From positions 8,898,999 to 8,962,998 of the forward strand of contig NC_092565.1 in assembly GCF_037975245.1 (NCBI RefSeq): a stretch of 64,000 nucleotides of DNA, in the 5' to 3' direction. How positions within the stretch are numbered: the stretch's first letter is position 1; every line of letters starts with the position of its first letter. The position numbers and the translations under genes were made by a program. Under the pieces are notes generated by a model, which was not told where the DNA came from, made no database searches, and saw only the letters and a list, made by a program, of their open reading frames with translations. This DNA is from Apostichopus japonicus. Lineage: Eukaryota > Echinodermata > Holothuroidea > Aspidochirotida > Stichopodidae. This document shows positions 12,301-23,098 of this stretch, piece after piece.

Positions 12301-15300
12301 AGGTAATAACAAAATCAAACTGAGCTAATTCCATGTTTGGTGGGTAATCATGAACAATACTCTTACAATGACAGCACTAACAGAGGTAATAACAAAATCA
12401 AACTGAGCTTGCCTTGTAAGTCCATGAATTAATTCCTTGTTTGGTGGGTAATCACACCAATACTGTAAAATGATAGTACTATCAGAGGTAATAACAATAT
12501 CAAAGTGAGCTTACTTTGTAAGTCCATGAATTAATTCCATGTTTAAGGGTTCGTCGTCGGCTATACTACAGAAATATTGCACTAACAGAGACAAGAGCGA
12601 TTCCAGCTTGGACTTGTTACCCTCTGCGAGACTTGGATGGTTACATCTGCGCATTCTCTCCAGGATGGTTATCTGCTCTGAGTGAGGGCGCTGGTACAAC
12701 AGACTAACCAGTTCGTTGTAATCAGCAGGCACTGTGAAATATAAAGAAAGATATCACACAATCACTTTAGCATTTAGTTTCCAAGTATTACTCTAAAGAA
12801 TACTTGCAACTTAATTAAACTAAGACACCCTCCTAGACATATTAACAGATGAAGGTTACTGAGTATGTAATGAATCATTCCATTCAATCCCAGAATGCAT
12901 CCCTCAAACACTTTTGTATGTTACCTACATGCAGTAACAAATTTTGATTGTAATTTCTGTCTGATTTAGAAAGGTTTTACATTGAAACCTTTTTTAAGGT
13001 TAAACTGAGAATTGTCCAGATTTGAGGGGAGGGGGAGGGGAGGGGGAGGGGAGGAGAGATGAGGAGGGTGCTTTGGGAATGGATGGGTTGTACTAGCTGT
13101 ATTCTTCACTATCCTTGAACAGTTTTATCGTTTTTCTTCAAGCTGTTACTGTTTTCTTTTCTTCCCTGGTCACTTTCAGGGATTCTGCTGCTGTCTAGTC
13201 CACCAGGATTCTCAACATACTTCATAACATTTTAATACTCTAACAGTTTAAACCTTATCATTATTTCCTCTGAATTACTGTATTGAAATGAATGAAGTGA
13301 ATGTGATGAATGAATGAATGTACCAATCACATGTAAATTGCAAATCAGAAAATTTCAACTTTTGCTTCAATAAATTAAATAAAACTTGGCTGAAATTAAA
13401 TTTACATCTGAAAGATAGTAAGGCATTTTGCGAATCTGAGTAACTTCAAATTTATCTATCCATGAGGTTGAAAGCAGGGAAAAGCCCTAATTACTCTCAC
13501 TTAATTAGACTTACCTTTGAATGTAAATGGTAGCTCCTTCTTAGCAGTTGCTATCATTTCTTGTTTCTAGGTTAAAGAAGAGATAAAAAAAAAAAGTAAC
13601 ATAGAGTTTAATATAACTTTACAGAAAGTTCAAAATGCTGCATGGCCCCCAGGCTTAGGGCTATGACCTACTGTGCATGAATATATCTACGGTCACTTAT
13701 TAAAATTTAATGATAAATTCGTCTCTCTCAGCATTTGCTACAAAAGATATCACAAAATAATTCAATGTTATGTCTGGTGGACATTTACAAAAGGTTTAAT
13801 CCCCCCAAAAAAATTGAGAAATGAGAAAAGTTCAAACCTTCTTTTTGGCCCCAATATCCTTTCCATCTTCTGCTTCTTCATGTTGGCTTTCATTGTCTGA
13901 TTCTAAATCGTCGTCGTATTCATCATCTTGATCTGACTCCATCTCTTCGTCTCCAGACCCCGCCTCTTCATCCACTTCTTCATCCTCCTCCTTCCACTGA
14001 CCGTCATCTGCTACCACACTGCCATCCTCTGTGTCATCTTCACCACCATCATTGTTGTCTTGGAAGCCTGCAGTTGAGTATTTGAACTTTCTTATTAAAT
14101 AATTCCCATCATAAAGTTCTTCTTCTTATTACTATTTTCACAGAAGGGTATTTGACTGGATTCACCCCTTGCTACCCAATTTCATTTTACATGTTTAAGT
14201 TTATGGCGAAGTACTTCATCCGGTTCACTTATTTTGGTTTTTCTATTTCAAAAGAGTTAAAGTATTTACTTTAAAGTTGATCTCTTCGTTCAGCTGAGGT
14301 GGAGGGGGGGGGGGTTGTCTTGATTACAAATCTGTCTGACAATGTAGACAACAAATTTTACCTATTACAATTTTTTTTCAGAACCAAGAGGAAAAGTAAG
14401 ATGGAGCTCAACAGTTTTAGCATTTTCCAGAGATGAAATTGCCTGCTGTGTACACCCATTGTCAAAAGAAAACAAATGACATACATGGGGATAGTGGGAG
14501 GAGGGAAGGAGTGGGGGGGGGGTTAAGGGGGTATAGAGAGTTTCCTCACTCCAACTCTCATAGTGTTTTGTATCTGTATGTAAATAATTGACATGCTTAA
14601 TGTCCCAATGTAAACCATGCTGTATCTTTCTAACTCACCTTCCAGGAATAAAGGATTAGTTGGTTTCCCATCCTTGTAGCTTAACATTGCTTTGGTCTCC
14701 GGCTCGATTGCATAACTAAAAAAAACAACAACAGAAAGGAAGAGATATAGTACAAACTTTAAATTAAACAATGTTGGCACTTTGGAAGTCCATGTAACAA
14801 GAATAAAACATAAGTTGAGACTATCATGGCGTTAATTACAAATGCAGATATTAGACTCTGGTATAAGGTCTAAGCTATTTTACAAACCAGCAACATTGTA
14901 GGAAATAGATGAGAGATGAATACTGAATGAATACTGACAAAGTTTTCAAAGCTGACCTAATACACTCAAATCTAACTTACAAAATTCATAATTGTATTCA
15001 CATAGCATTAAATCAACTTTCTCTCATTCTTGACAATATAACAAACTTAGTGGCTCCTTGTAAAATTCTGATTCAAGTTGCCAAGGCAATAACATTTCTC
15101 AGGGTTAAACTGTCACCCTAGAGATATTGTTCCATAAAATGTCAAGTTTAAATGCTCACAAATCGTTGAGTTCATCTGCCGAGCGATGTTTTGACTTCTT
15201 CTTTTCACCATCTTCCGTTATTCCAAGCATTCTCCTTTTACGGTCAGCTTCCAATTTCTCTAATCTCGCTTTCTCTCCTCTGGCCTCTTCTTCAGGAGTC

Positions 15301-18300
15301 TTCAAGCGGTCTGTTGCCTGAAATATTCAAGAGGCAATATGCAGCAATGATTTGGTAATTTATACTCTGTAAAAGCGGCTGACCATTGATTAAAAGGAAT
15401 ATTCTGGTGATAGACAACAGTCTTTGTAACAAAAGACAGAGTAGTATCCCCACTGCAAGTTGAAACGCCATCTCTATCTCGTATCTCTCTCTAGATGTGG
15501 TTCCTTAATTTACCTAATAATCACACCCAACTTCCTACTTTTGAATAGTAGCAAAGACAATTAGTAAATAGTGGTATAGAGACATTACAGATATTATCGC
15601 AATGTAGCATATGTGTGATATTATTAATATTTTCGATACCTCATAAATAAATTTGTTCCTTCAGGTAAAGTAATTACCACCTCGTAAAGGTAAAGGTTAT
15701 TGATTAAGCACCAAATAAAACTTTAATCTGAATAATGTAGTCTGACTCTAACTTACCTTTGCTTTGCTTTCGAACATGAGTTCCTTGACCATTATGTCGT
15801 AGTCGTCTGACTTCAGAGAGGATTTTGCATCACTTTTGCCCTGAGGAAAAATTGAATAATTTGGCAAAAAATGAAAATATGAGAAAAATGAAAATATTAG
15901 ATTAAAATGAAAACCATGCAGAATACTATTATTCATGTTGTGCTGAAGGTCTTCTTTCTCTTTGTTCAGCTTTGCATAAGAGGAACTTACAGCATTGACC
16001 GATACAGACGGAGAGGAAATCCAATAAGAAAATATTCTATATTCATGATTCATGATATATATCAAGGAAAAGCACATTCTATGTTTCAAGTGATTCGAAA
16101 TAAAATATTTCCATATTGATTCCAGCCCAGGCTTCATAGTATTGCATATTTGCATTATCGTGCTTACAAATTGTTAACACTCTTAATGAACTGTTCAATA
16201 TTTTGTATACAATTTTCCCAGGCGGTCTTCCATTGTTGGATTAAAAATTAATTGAAGTGCGACATCTGAGATGAATATGACACAATTTGTAGTCTGATAG
16301 GTCACATCTTTACAAACTATAAATAATAACTTCCACATCATTTTACAGCTGCAAATCCAATTTTAAATGATTTTATTTTAACCTTTTTCTAAATTTAAAT
16401 GTAAGAAAAAGAAACCTGTAATACATCTCGCTGTTCCCAACGAGAAGAAGAGGATTTAAACTGACCTTTAACCCTGCCAGGAGATGACTGACATCTCTGA
16501 AATTTTTGTCCAGTTCATCGGTCATATCTTCTATATCTTCCTTTTCTTTTTGTCTTTCAAACTATAAAACAAAAGAAATTCTGTTGTTAGAAATGGCCAT
16601 GACAATGTTAACCTTTGGTATTCCGGCTTCCTCTGGACCTACGAGATCATGTGCACGAGCTGTCAATAGCTATCAAGTACATTTTATGGCAAACAAACTC
16701 ATAGTGTGTCCTAGTTTTGATGACTCGGAGTTTTTTGGTTTTATTTGGCAGGTTGGCTGAAAAGCAGAAAATGCGCAACTGTTAGCAAAGGTGGACTTTG
16801 ATTTGGGTTGTAACTACGAGCATATCACAAGAAAGGAAAACTTTCCCTACAATTACATATCATGAACTAGAAACATTTGCATTGCATTCTGTGACGTGGT
16901 GTGAGTTTCCTTACCTTCTCCTTCTTTGAATTAGCAATTATATCCAAAATCACTTCATCCCTTGTTTTTGGTTTGTCCTGCCAAGCGAAGGGAAAGAGAA
17001 GAATAGTAAATCCAAAAAGTTTCTCTTCAATTAAACAAGAATGCAGAATACTGTAAGTTGTTGACCATCTCAAATACTGTAAATCTCATCAAATGTATTT
17101 ATAATCATCGAACTGTTCTGATCGACTATCATTGGCAGTATGGCACTAAACCATAACAATGATACTGTAATTAATATCAGCAGCTTCAAGCCTGGCAACA
17201 ATCAAAGCCAAATTCAGTATAATGCTGCAGTAGGTGGTGAATGTGGGAATGGGACAGCCATTCACAAGGAATAGCCATTGCTGTGGCCGAGTGGATAAAG
17301 GCAGTGGCATTTGAAGCAATGAGGCTTAGCAATCGGGACGTTCCCGGCCGGTTCATAACAATGTGCGTTTTTCATTCAAGAGCAATCTACGGTTTTCCCA
17401 TCTAAAATGACTGTCTAAATTGAAAAGATTCAAAATTTGAGTAAAAACGTTGAATTGGAAGCCATCCGAGGTGTCAGTTGTAATCCATAAACCCTCTCAG
17501 ATTTCTCTCATTTGTAGGCGCATAAGCGTCGTAAAAATAACTGCTGATTATTATTATTATGAATGTACGAAAAATAAACAGAACCATGACTTGTTGATTT
17601 TCCACAATAACTTTCAGCCTGGTCTAAAGTGGAAAAGGGCAAGGAGATAGCTCAACCCTATCTTATCTTCAATCCCCCTCCCCCTTTCTCCCCCCCCCTC
17701 TCTCTCCTTTCACATCCTGTCCGCCCCACTTTGATCTATTTGTTTGATTCCACGCCTCAGCTTCTAAAGTTACCCTGTCTGTTCCTTCTCAAAAAGAATT
17801 CTTGCTCTCCTTTCCCCACCTTCCTTTCATGTAACAGAAAAATACCCTTTAGTTCCTCTCTCTGATACCTTCTCTTCATCTGCTCCAAATAAAATGAAAC
17901 CATTTCTTTTCGTCAGCATCACTTGAACATTTGTAATACAACCTATTAACTACATTAAAATCGATCATTTTATATTCATAATGGCTTCATTTTAAATTTG
18001 AATGAAATGATGATAAACTCATTGGACAAAGATAATCTAGAACTCACATCAGCGGCTTCTTCCTCAGTTGTCTTCTTGGATAAAAACCCGCCAAAGTTTT
18101 CTTCAGCAGGCATGTGACCTAGAAAATGAAAATATATGAAACAAATCTTTCAAATAGCGTTTTGTTTGACTTTGAAAACAACCTATGCCATAATCTAAGA
18201 TTTAAAGCTGGTTTGGCTAGTTGAAAGGAAGAAAGATCTACAAAAAGAGAGTGATGACTAACCAGTGGTAACCACCAAACATTTCACATTATTTACCTTC

Positions 18301-19914
18301 GTTAATAGCATCATCAAATTCCTCCCCTACGTCAGAGAGCTCCTCTTCAAACTTCTCAATCTCAGCCAGAGATTGTCCATAGTGTGTCAGCTCTTCCTCC
18401 TCTTCAGCTAAGTTAAAGATTGCTGACTTCTCGTGTACTTTCTAGAGAAAAAAACACAAAAATGATTAATTATGAAATCTTCAGCAGGAATACTATAAAA
18501 CATTGTCAAGTGATTGATGAAGTATGATGATTAAAGGATAATAAGTGAGAAAATGAGGAATGAGGAATTTAATTATAGTTTGCCAATGTTTCTACATGGA
18601 TAGCAATTAATACAACTTCCATTAACATTCCCTATTTAATCGATGATTAGCAATTAATTTAATCAATCACTCTATTTATTCCATTTTAAATTGATGTTGA
18701 TATCAATAAAAACAAAAGAGAAGAAGAAATAGCGTGTTGGGTAGAAGCAAAACAATATAGGAACATTACCATATTTAAGAGGACTAAGATACATTTTTTA
18801 CAGTGATTTTTTGGGGTTGACTAAGCTTGCAAGATCACACAACAGTGTAAGCTACTCCAAAAGGAGTTAAATTGTAACAATAACAATAATAACAGTAGTC
18901 TTCTGCTTTAAGTCACAGCTGCAGTTGTATAAAGAAATCACAACTAAAATAGCTCACTGTATTTACCTGTTTCTCAAAAGCAAATCTCTCCATCATTTTT
19001 TCTTCAACGCTCATCGTGGAGTCATTTTCACCGATTCTTTTATCTAAGAATTTGTTGCTTTTATGTCTTTGTTGATATTCCTTCAGTAGAGTTTTCTTTC
19101 TCTGAGTTTAAAAAGAAAAAGAGGAAGAATCATATAAAATTGATGAGTTAGCATTACAGAGGCATATAGAGGCCATACCATAACTGATTTTTCATACTCA
19201 TTAGGTCGTACAGGGTTGACATTATCTACATTCTGGCATTGAACAAGCAAAGCGATCCTTGCCAACTTCAAAAGAGTACATTAACATTGGACACACAAAT
19301 TTCAAGTCTAGAACATTGAACATTGCATGCCAGGGATCAGTTAGTTTCTTTCGGCAGCTATGTTGACCTACATAATGAACAAGAAACACAAATATGTTTC
19401 TGAGTTAGCACAGAATCAAAGAATGACAACTGCTTCACATGATGCTCCTTCGAGATGGGAGGGGAAAGGGAGGAGGAGAGGGAGGGACAAGTGAGGGGGG
19501 GAGGAAGGGGGAGGGAGCATGCTTTTGGCAATTACAATTTTGGCAAGAATCTTGACTAGGCATGTTACCAGCTAACTGCACTATTTGGGAACAGACAAAA
19601 TTCAGAGCACAATGGATTTGTTACACAGACAAAGGATATGATTTCTGTGACAAGTATACTGTACTGAGTTGTTCAATTTCTATGATGAAACTCAACAAGC
19701 TTATATCAAACAGCAATCATAACATTACCTTCTCAACAGCCTTTGACCTTGCTATTCCAGGGTTACCCTTTTCATGTTTTCTCTTCTTCCCAAGAATAGG
19801 GTGCTTCTGACGATTGAGTCGGATTTCAAATGGATTTGATTTGACTTCTCTGTTGGATTTGACCTTTGCCTTCTTTTGAGAAAAGCGTTTCCTGTTTTTG
19901 TTCGTCTTCCCCAT
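6348..19914 (-). CDS. NOP14: NOP14 nucleolar protein, complete 19-exon gene
   Basis: Exons (minus strand, 5' to 3'): 19914-19729, 19101-18967, 18441-18297, 18118-18048, 16977-16915, 16561-16466, 15840-15757, 15317-15160, 14715-14639, 14067-13838, 13566-13515, 12731-12515, 11829-11694, 11050-10886, 10363-10191, 9449-9218, 8761-8640, 7331-7170, 6453-6348. They total 2610 nt (869 aa; human about 857), all with GT-AG introns and consistent phases. Family landmarks in order: basic N terminus then NPFEIRLNRQKHPILGKK (residues 27-44); NEEDEELTHYGQSL-type motif (seen as EEEEELTHYGQSLAEIEK); DDYDIMVKELMFE; LSYKDGKPTNP; an acidic tract in exon 10 (residues about 339-415, EEDEEVDEEAGSGDEE); RCNHPSLAEGNKSKLESL; LVFPTSDFKHCVITP; LVHKHRQEMKGAMRELRKD; lysine-rich C terminus. 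NOP14 acts in the nucleolus in the SSU processome, with EMG1 and NOC4 as known partners, for 18S rRNA maturation. The start is the ATG at 19914; no earlier in-frame ATG was seen. Exon 11 needs the acceptor ahead of 13566, because a closer AG gives a stop. Confidence 0.97.
7435..7860. repeat. Possible truncated retroelement tail with (aaatg)n end and internal hairpin
   Basis: An AT-rich stretch in the penultimate region of NOP14 ends in aaataaaatgaaatgaaatg, a simple-repeat tail of the kind seen at 3' ends of non-LTR elements. It contains an inverted repeat, gtgttgtac (near 7661) and gtacaacac (near 7696). No RT coding sequence is visible, so the family is not identified. Confidence 0.35.
8140..8560. 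repeat. Diverged ~45-bp tandem repeat in NOP14 intron
   Basis: About nine diverged copies of a unit built on atggtggatatggttaccc, agcaggaaaccac and ctaagagagtg follow one another up to the neighbourhood of exon 8761-8640. Copies vary too much to fix the period exactly. Confidence 0.6.
12232..12545. repeat. Tandem duplication (~83-104 bp) covering a NOP14 splice donor
   Basis: Units starting tgtttggtgggtaatca recur at about 12251, 12334 and 12438, and a related start (tgtttaaggg) lies at 12540 inside exon 12731-12515. Each unit also carries gacagcactaacagaggtaa. The most exon-proximal intronic unit also contains a copy of the exon-end/donor sequence (ttgtaagtccatgaattaat). Confidence 0.8.
13021..13060. 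repeat. Purine-rich (gggga)n tract in NOP14 intron
   Basis: A G/A-only run of ggggaggggg-type units about 40 nt long lies in the intron between exons 13566-13515 and 12731-12515. It is simple sequence with no gene signal. Confidence 0.8.
17280..17560 (+). repeat. tRNA-derived SINE, copy 1 (B box lost)
   Basis: The 5' head carries a tRNA Leu/Ser-like A box (tggccgagtggataaaggc). The body (gagcaatctacggttttccc, aattgaaaagattc, ttggaagccatccg) matches the second copy at 60097-60380 over its full length. The copy ends in ataactgctgatta followed by (tta)n. Compared with copy 2 it lacks about 15 nt including the ggttcaatacc B box. It sits in a NOP14 intron, antisense to the gene. Confidence 0.85.
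17664..17712. repeat. Pyrimidine-rich low-complexity tract
   Basis: A C/T-only run (cccctcccccttt-like, then ctctctcc) in the same NOP14 intron, directly downstream of the SINE. Simple sequence; it creates an open frame but no gene. Confidence 0.75.
19450..19518. repeat. Purine-rich (ggga/gagg)n tract in NOP14 intron 1
   Basis: A G/A-rich low-complexity stretch between exons 19914-19729 and 19101-18967. No gene signal. Confidence 0.75.
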
Positions 19915-22900
19915 TTTTTTAACTGAAGTGATAATCAAAAATTCAATTTACATTCTGAATAACAACATGTTTTTTGTTATTTCCCCAGGACTTGGATGAA
20001 TACAGACCTATAACATACTCACACTATTCGTCTGAATGGGGATCAAAACATGTGTCAGACCAAAATAGCCTAGCCTATACTAGCACTATTTAGTATGTTC
20101 AGTAATAGGCTACATAAATAAACTTCACTTATGATAGGAAGGTAATGGCCTGAATAGGAATGTTAGGGTAATATTAATATTAGACTTCAATTAGTTTCCT
20201 AGCTCAATAACATGGCTGCATAAACAACTTTTCGCGAAACTACCTCTAACACAGTACACATGTCAAATCTTGGTAATCAGAAGAAGAAAAAATCTCAACT
20301 ACATTAGGGAAAAAAACCGGGAGGCAAAATCGTATTAATGCCTTTTCTTGCCTCTCAAAATTTTGCAAGTAAAATAGCTGTCACCACTTGTTACATTAAA
20401 CGTTACCAATAATGCAAACTACCGGTGTTTCTTCAAAGGTATGACCACTTAAATTATCCTAATCCCCACATGGGCAAGGTAAGACTGTTGTAAATATTGT
20501 ACTATCGCCTTAGAACACATACCACAGAACTGGGTTGAATTTCTGTGACACATATCACGATGCAACTACGTGTCATGAACTTTGCTACAGAAGCTGACCA
20601 AATACGTTATGTTAAGGATCTTTTATTATTACAGTATATTACTTTGACTAAATATAAGAAAATAAGGAATATTTTTATTGCTTCAATTTCCATTAGTTTT
20701 TAAGAACTTATTTTCCCAGAAGATTTTGTTGAGTTGGTTGTGCTGTCGAGAACTGATATTGCTTTATAAATCTTCTTTTTCTTTCTTTTTTCATTTGGTC
20801 AGTGATGTATTCCTGAAACCTTTTTGACTAATCTCTCTAAGAAAAGAATCTCGTGAAGGTTTTTAAAGACCATTTTGGCAATCTGGGATGTCTCTGCAAA
20901 CGTGATGAAGTTTAGAAAATTGCATATTTATTTCCATAAACTTCCCAATCGGAACAAAGTGAACCGATTTCATCGGACTGCCTCATGCGCTTTCCCCTCT
21001 CCGACAGCCATATCCCCCCCCCCCCCCCCCATTATTTGAAACAAGTCGCCGTCCCTGTCTATGCATCCCTTTCTCCATCGCTCTTACAAGAGCCAACTAA
21101 TAAGGCTAACGAAAAATATGTGCTGTGTCTCTTTAACTCCTTATTCTGTCTAATATTAGTTAAGACATTGATAGAACAATTCATTTCTATGGTCAAAATT
21201 GCAAGTTCATGCTAACAAGATGAAGAAGAAGAGAGAAAATAAACATGTTTATATAGAACCTATACCTTCTATTACAAATGAGTTTCTGTGAATACCAGTC
21301 GTAAAGTTCATAGCTGCATATTAAATGAATACGTCATTTTGACCTTTGACATCGTTTTGTGTAGTAATTTACAGTGATTATAATGCACCAACGTAGCCGA
21401 AAACAACAGATGATGGCACGGAACTAAACAAAAAATGGCCGTATGACCAATGATATACCACGGTAAAAGAACTACTTATGCCTTTTGGCATACTGGTATT
21501 ACCGTGGATGAGGTTTGTGTCCATAATTTATCTTTGTTTTATCGTTCTTCAACACAGGATCTAATCGTTTTGTTGTTAGGGTTCCATCGATGTTGCTGTT
21601 CAATGTAGTGTAACGTTAGTGTTGTTGGAGTCGTACTTAGTCTTATGCTAAGTAACGTATTACTATAGTACAGGTACTAGGCCTAGTACTATAGTAGCAC
21701 AGTATATTATTGTAGATGTGTACTTTGAGTACCATTTCGATGTGACAAAACAATGAACACATGATACTATTGCAATTACAACTCACAAGGTCTGAGGCCA
21801 AAGTCAGGTCTGACAAAGTAAATTGAAGGCACATCTAAGATTCCAAATTGTAAGGCCTATGGAATGAACATAACAAACATTCTAGGCTAAACGTTAAGCT
21901 CAGAAGTCAGGGCCTTGGGCTTGGCTAGGCTATGTTGTTAAAAAATGCAGTGTGATAAATCCAAGGTACTGGCCAACCAGTCATGATATACAACTAGCTG
22001 AAATGACTTGTAAACATATTATATATAAGCATATTGCCATTGTTTGGAAAAGGTGGGATCCACAATCCTTATCTTGTTATGTAGTCTCAGTTGCATTCCC
22101 ATCTGCTGTGGGTTTGTCAGTCATCATTATTCTTACATTATATGCCCAACTGATTACTAGGAGTGTGGAGTTATAGTTTTGGTTTTCTTTTGCAATTCAA
22201 TAGTACGATAAATCTTGCTCTACACATATACAACCAAATAACAGTATTGAAATTTGCACCTTCATGATTATAACTTAAAGCACTTGTGATTGCACATATA
22301 TATATATATATGATTAAATGAGCTTGCATTCTTTAGATTTGGTCTGGATTTTACAGGCATTTTCATCAGCATTGTTCATTATGTGTGAATGAAATGTACT
22401 GGTCTTTATCTATGAGTTAAGCTGAAATTATACAAAATTAAGTTTACATTTCTTTGCAGAATTTGTCATTCACAAACCCCAACTGAATTGTTCTTGAATT
22501 AAAGGAGGGCTTAAGCACATGTGACATACTAACCTGTGCTTCAAGACATGGTATAAACAAGTATGCATTCACCTGAGTTAAGATTGCAATGTATATCCTG
22601 CTGTAGCACTGATAACTTCAGTCTCGTAAAGATATGAAAGCCATAAAGGTGTTTTCTTGAGACTTGTTTAATCCAAGAGAAATTGTTGCAATTTGAAATG
22701 AAGTCTTAACCCTGTGAAATTCGAGGTTTCTTAATTTGCCAGCTCTGAAAAATATCCAAGTCGCAACTGTTCCTTCCTCCTTTTTCAGTTACAAATTGGC
22801 AATGTTAACAACTAAGTAACAACACTCATGGTTCAGTTCTCATGTTATGACCATTTGGTGAAATTCACTACAGGCAAACTTGTCTTGTTTTTTCACTTGA

Positions 22901-23098
22901 TTTCATGATCTGTGAATCTTCTTTTCATAGTTACTTATATACGTATTACTGTGTATTAGTAACAATGCCTTGTAACACTTTTACTCCTAAAGTAATTCAC
23001 ACCTTTATGAAGCCAATGAAAATTGTAATTATCTTCCATTTTTTAAAACAGAATTTGTTCAAAGTTGGTTATCAGGTTCGTGGCCATTGCGTGGATAC
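19915..23098. promoter_or_regulatory. Divergent intergenic region: promoters and 5' UTRs of NOP14 and ZRANB1
   Basis: The two start codons face away from each other across 3.2 kb, so both promoters and leader exons must lie here or beyond. On the NOP14 side, an AG (minus strand, near 19922) just before the ATG could be a leader-exon acceptor. On the ZRANB1 side, a tttttaaaacag acceptor-like motif ends at 23050. No clear TATA box, and transcription starts cannot be placed by eye. It also holds a poly-C run (21015-21030), a 16-bp palindrome (21674-21689) and a TA microsatellite (about 22297-22311). No coding exon seen. Confidence 0.55.
21674..21689. repeat. Perfect 16-bp palindrome with repeated flanks
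   Basis: GTACTAGGCCTAGTAC is self-complementary. It is flanked by two copies of tactatagta (21661-21670 and 21686-21695), so the neighbourhood can extrude as a cruciform. It lies in the NOP14-ZRANB1 divergent region. Confidence 0.8.
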
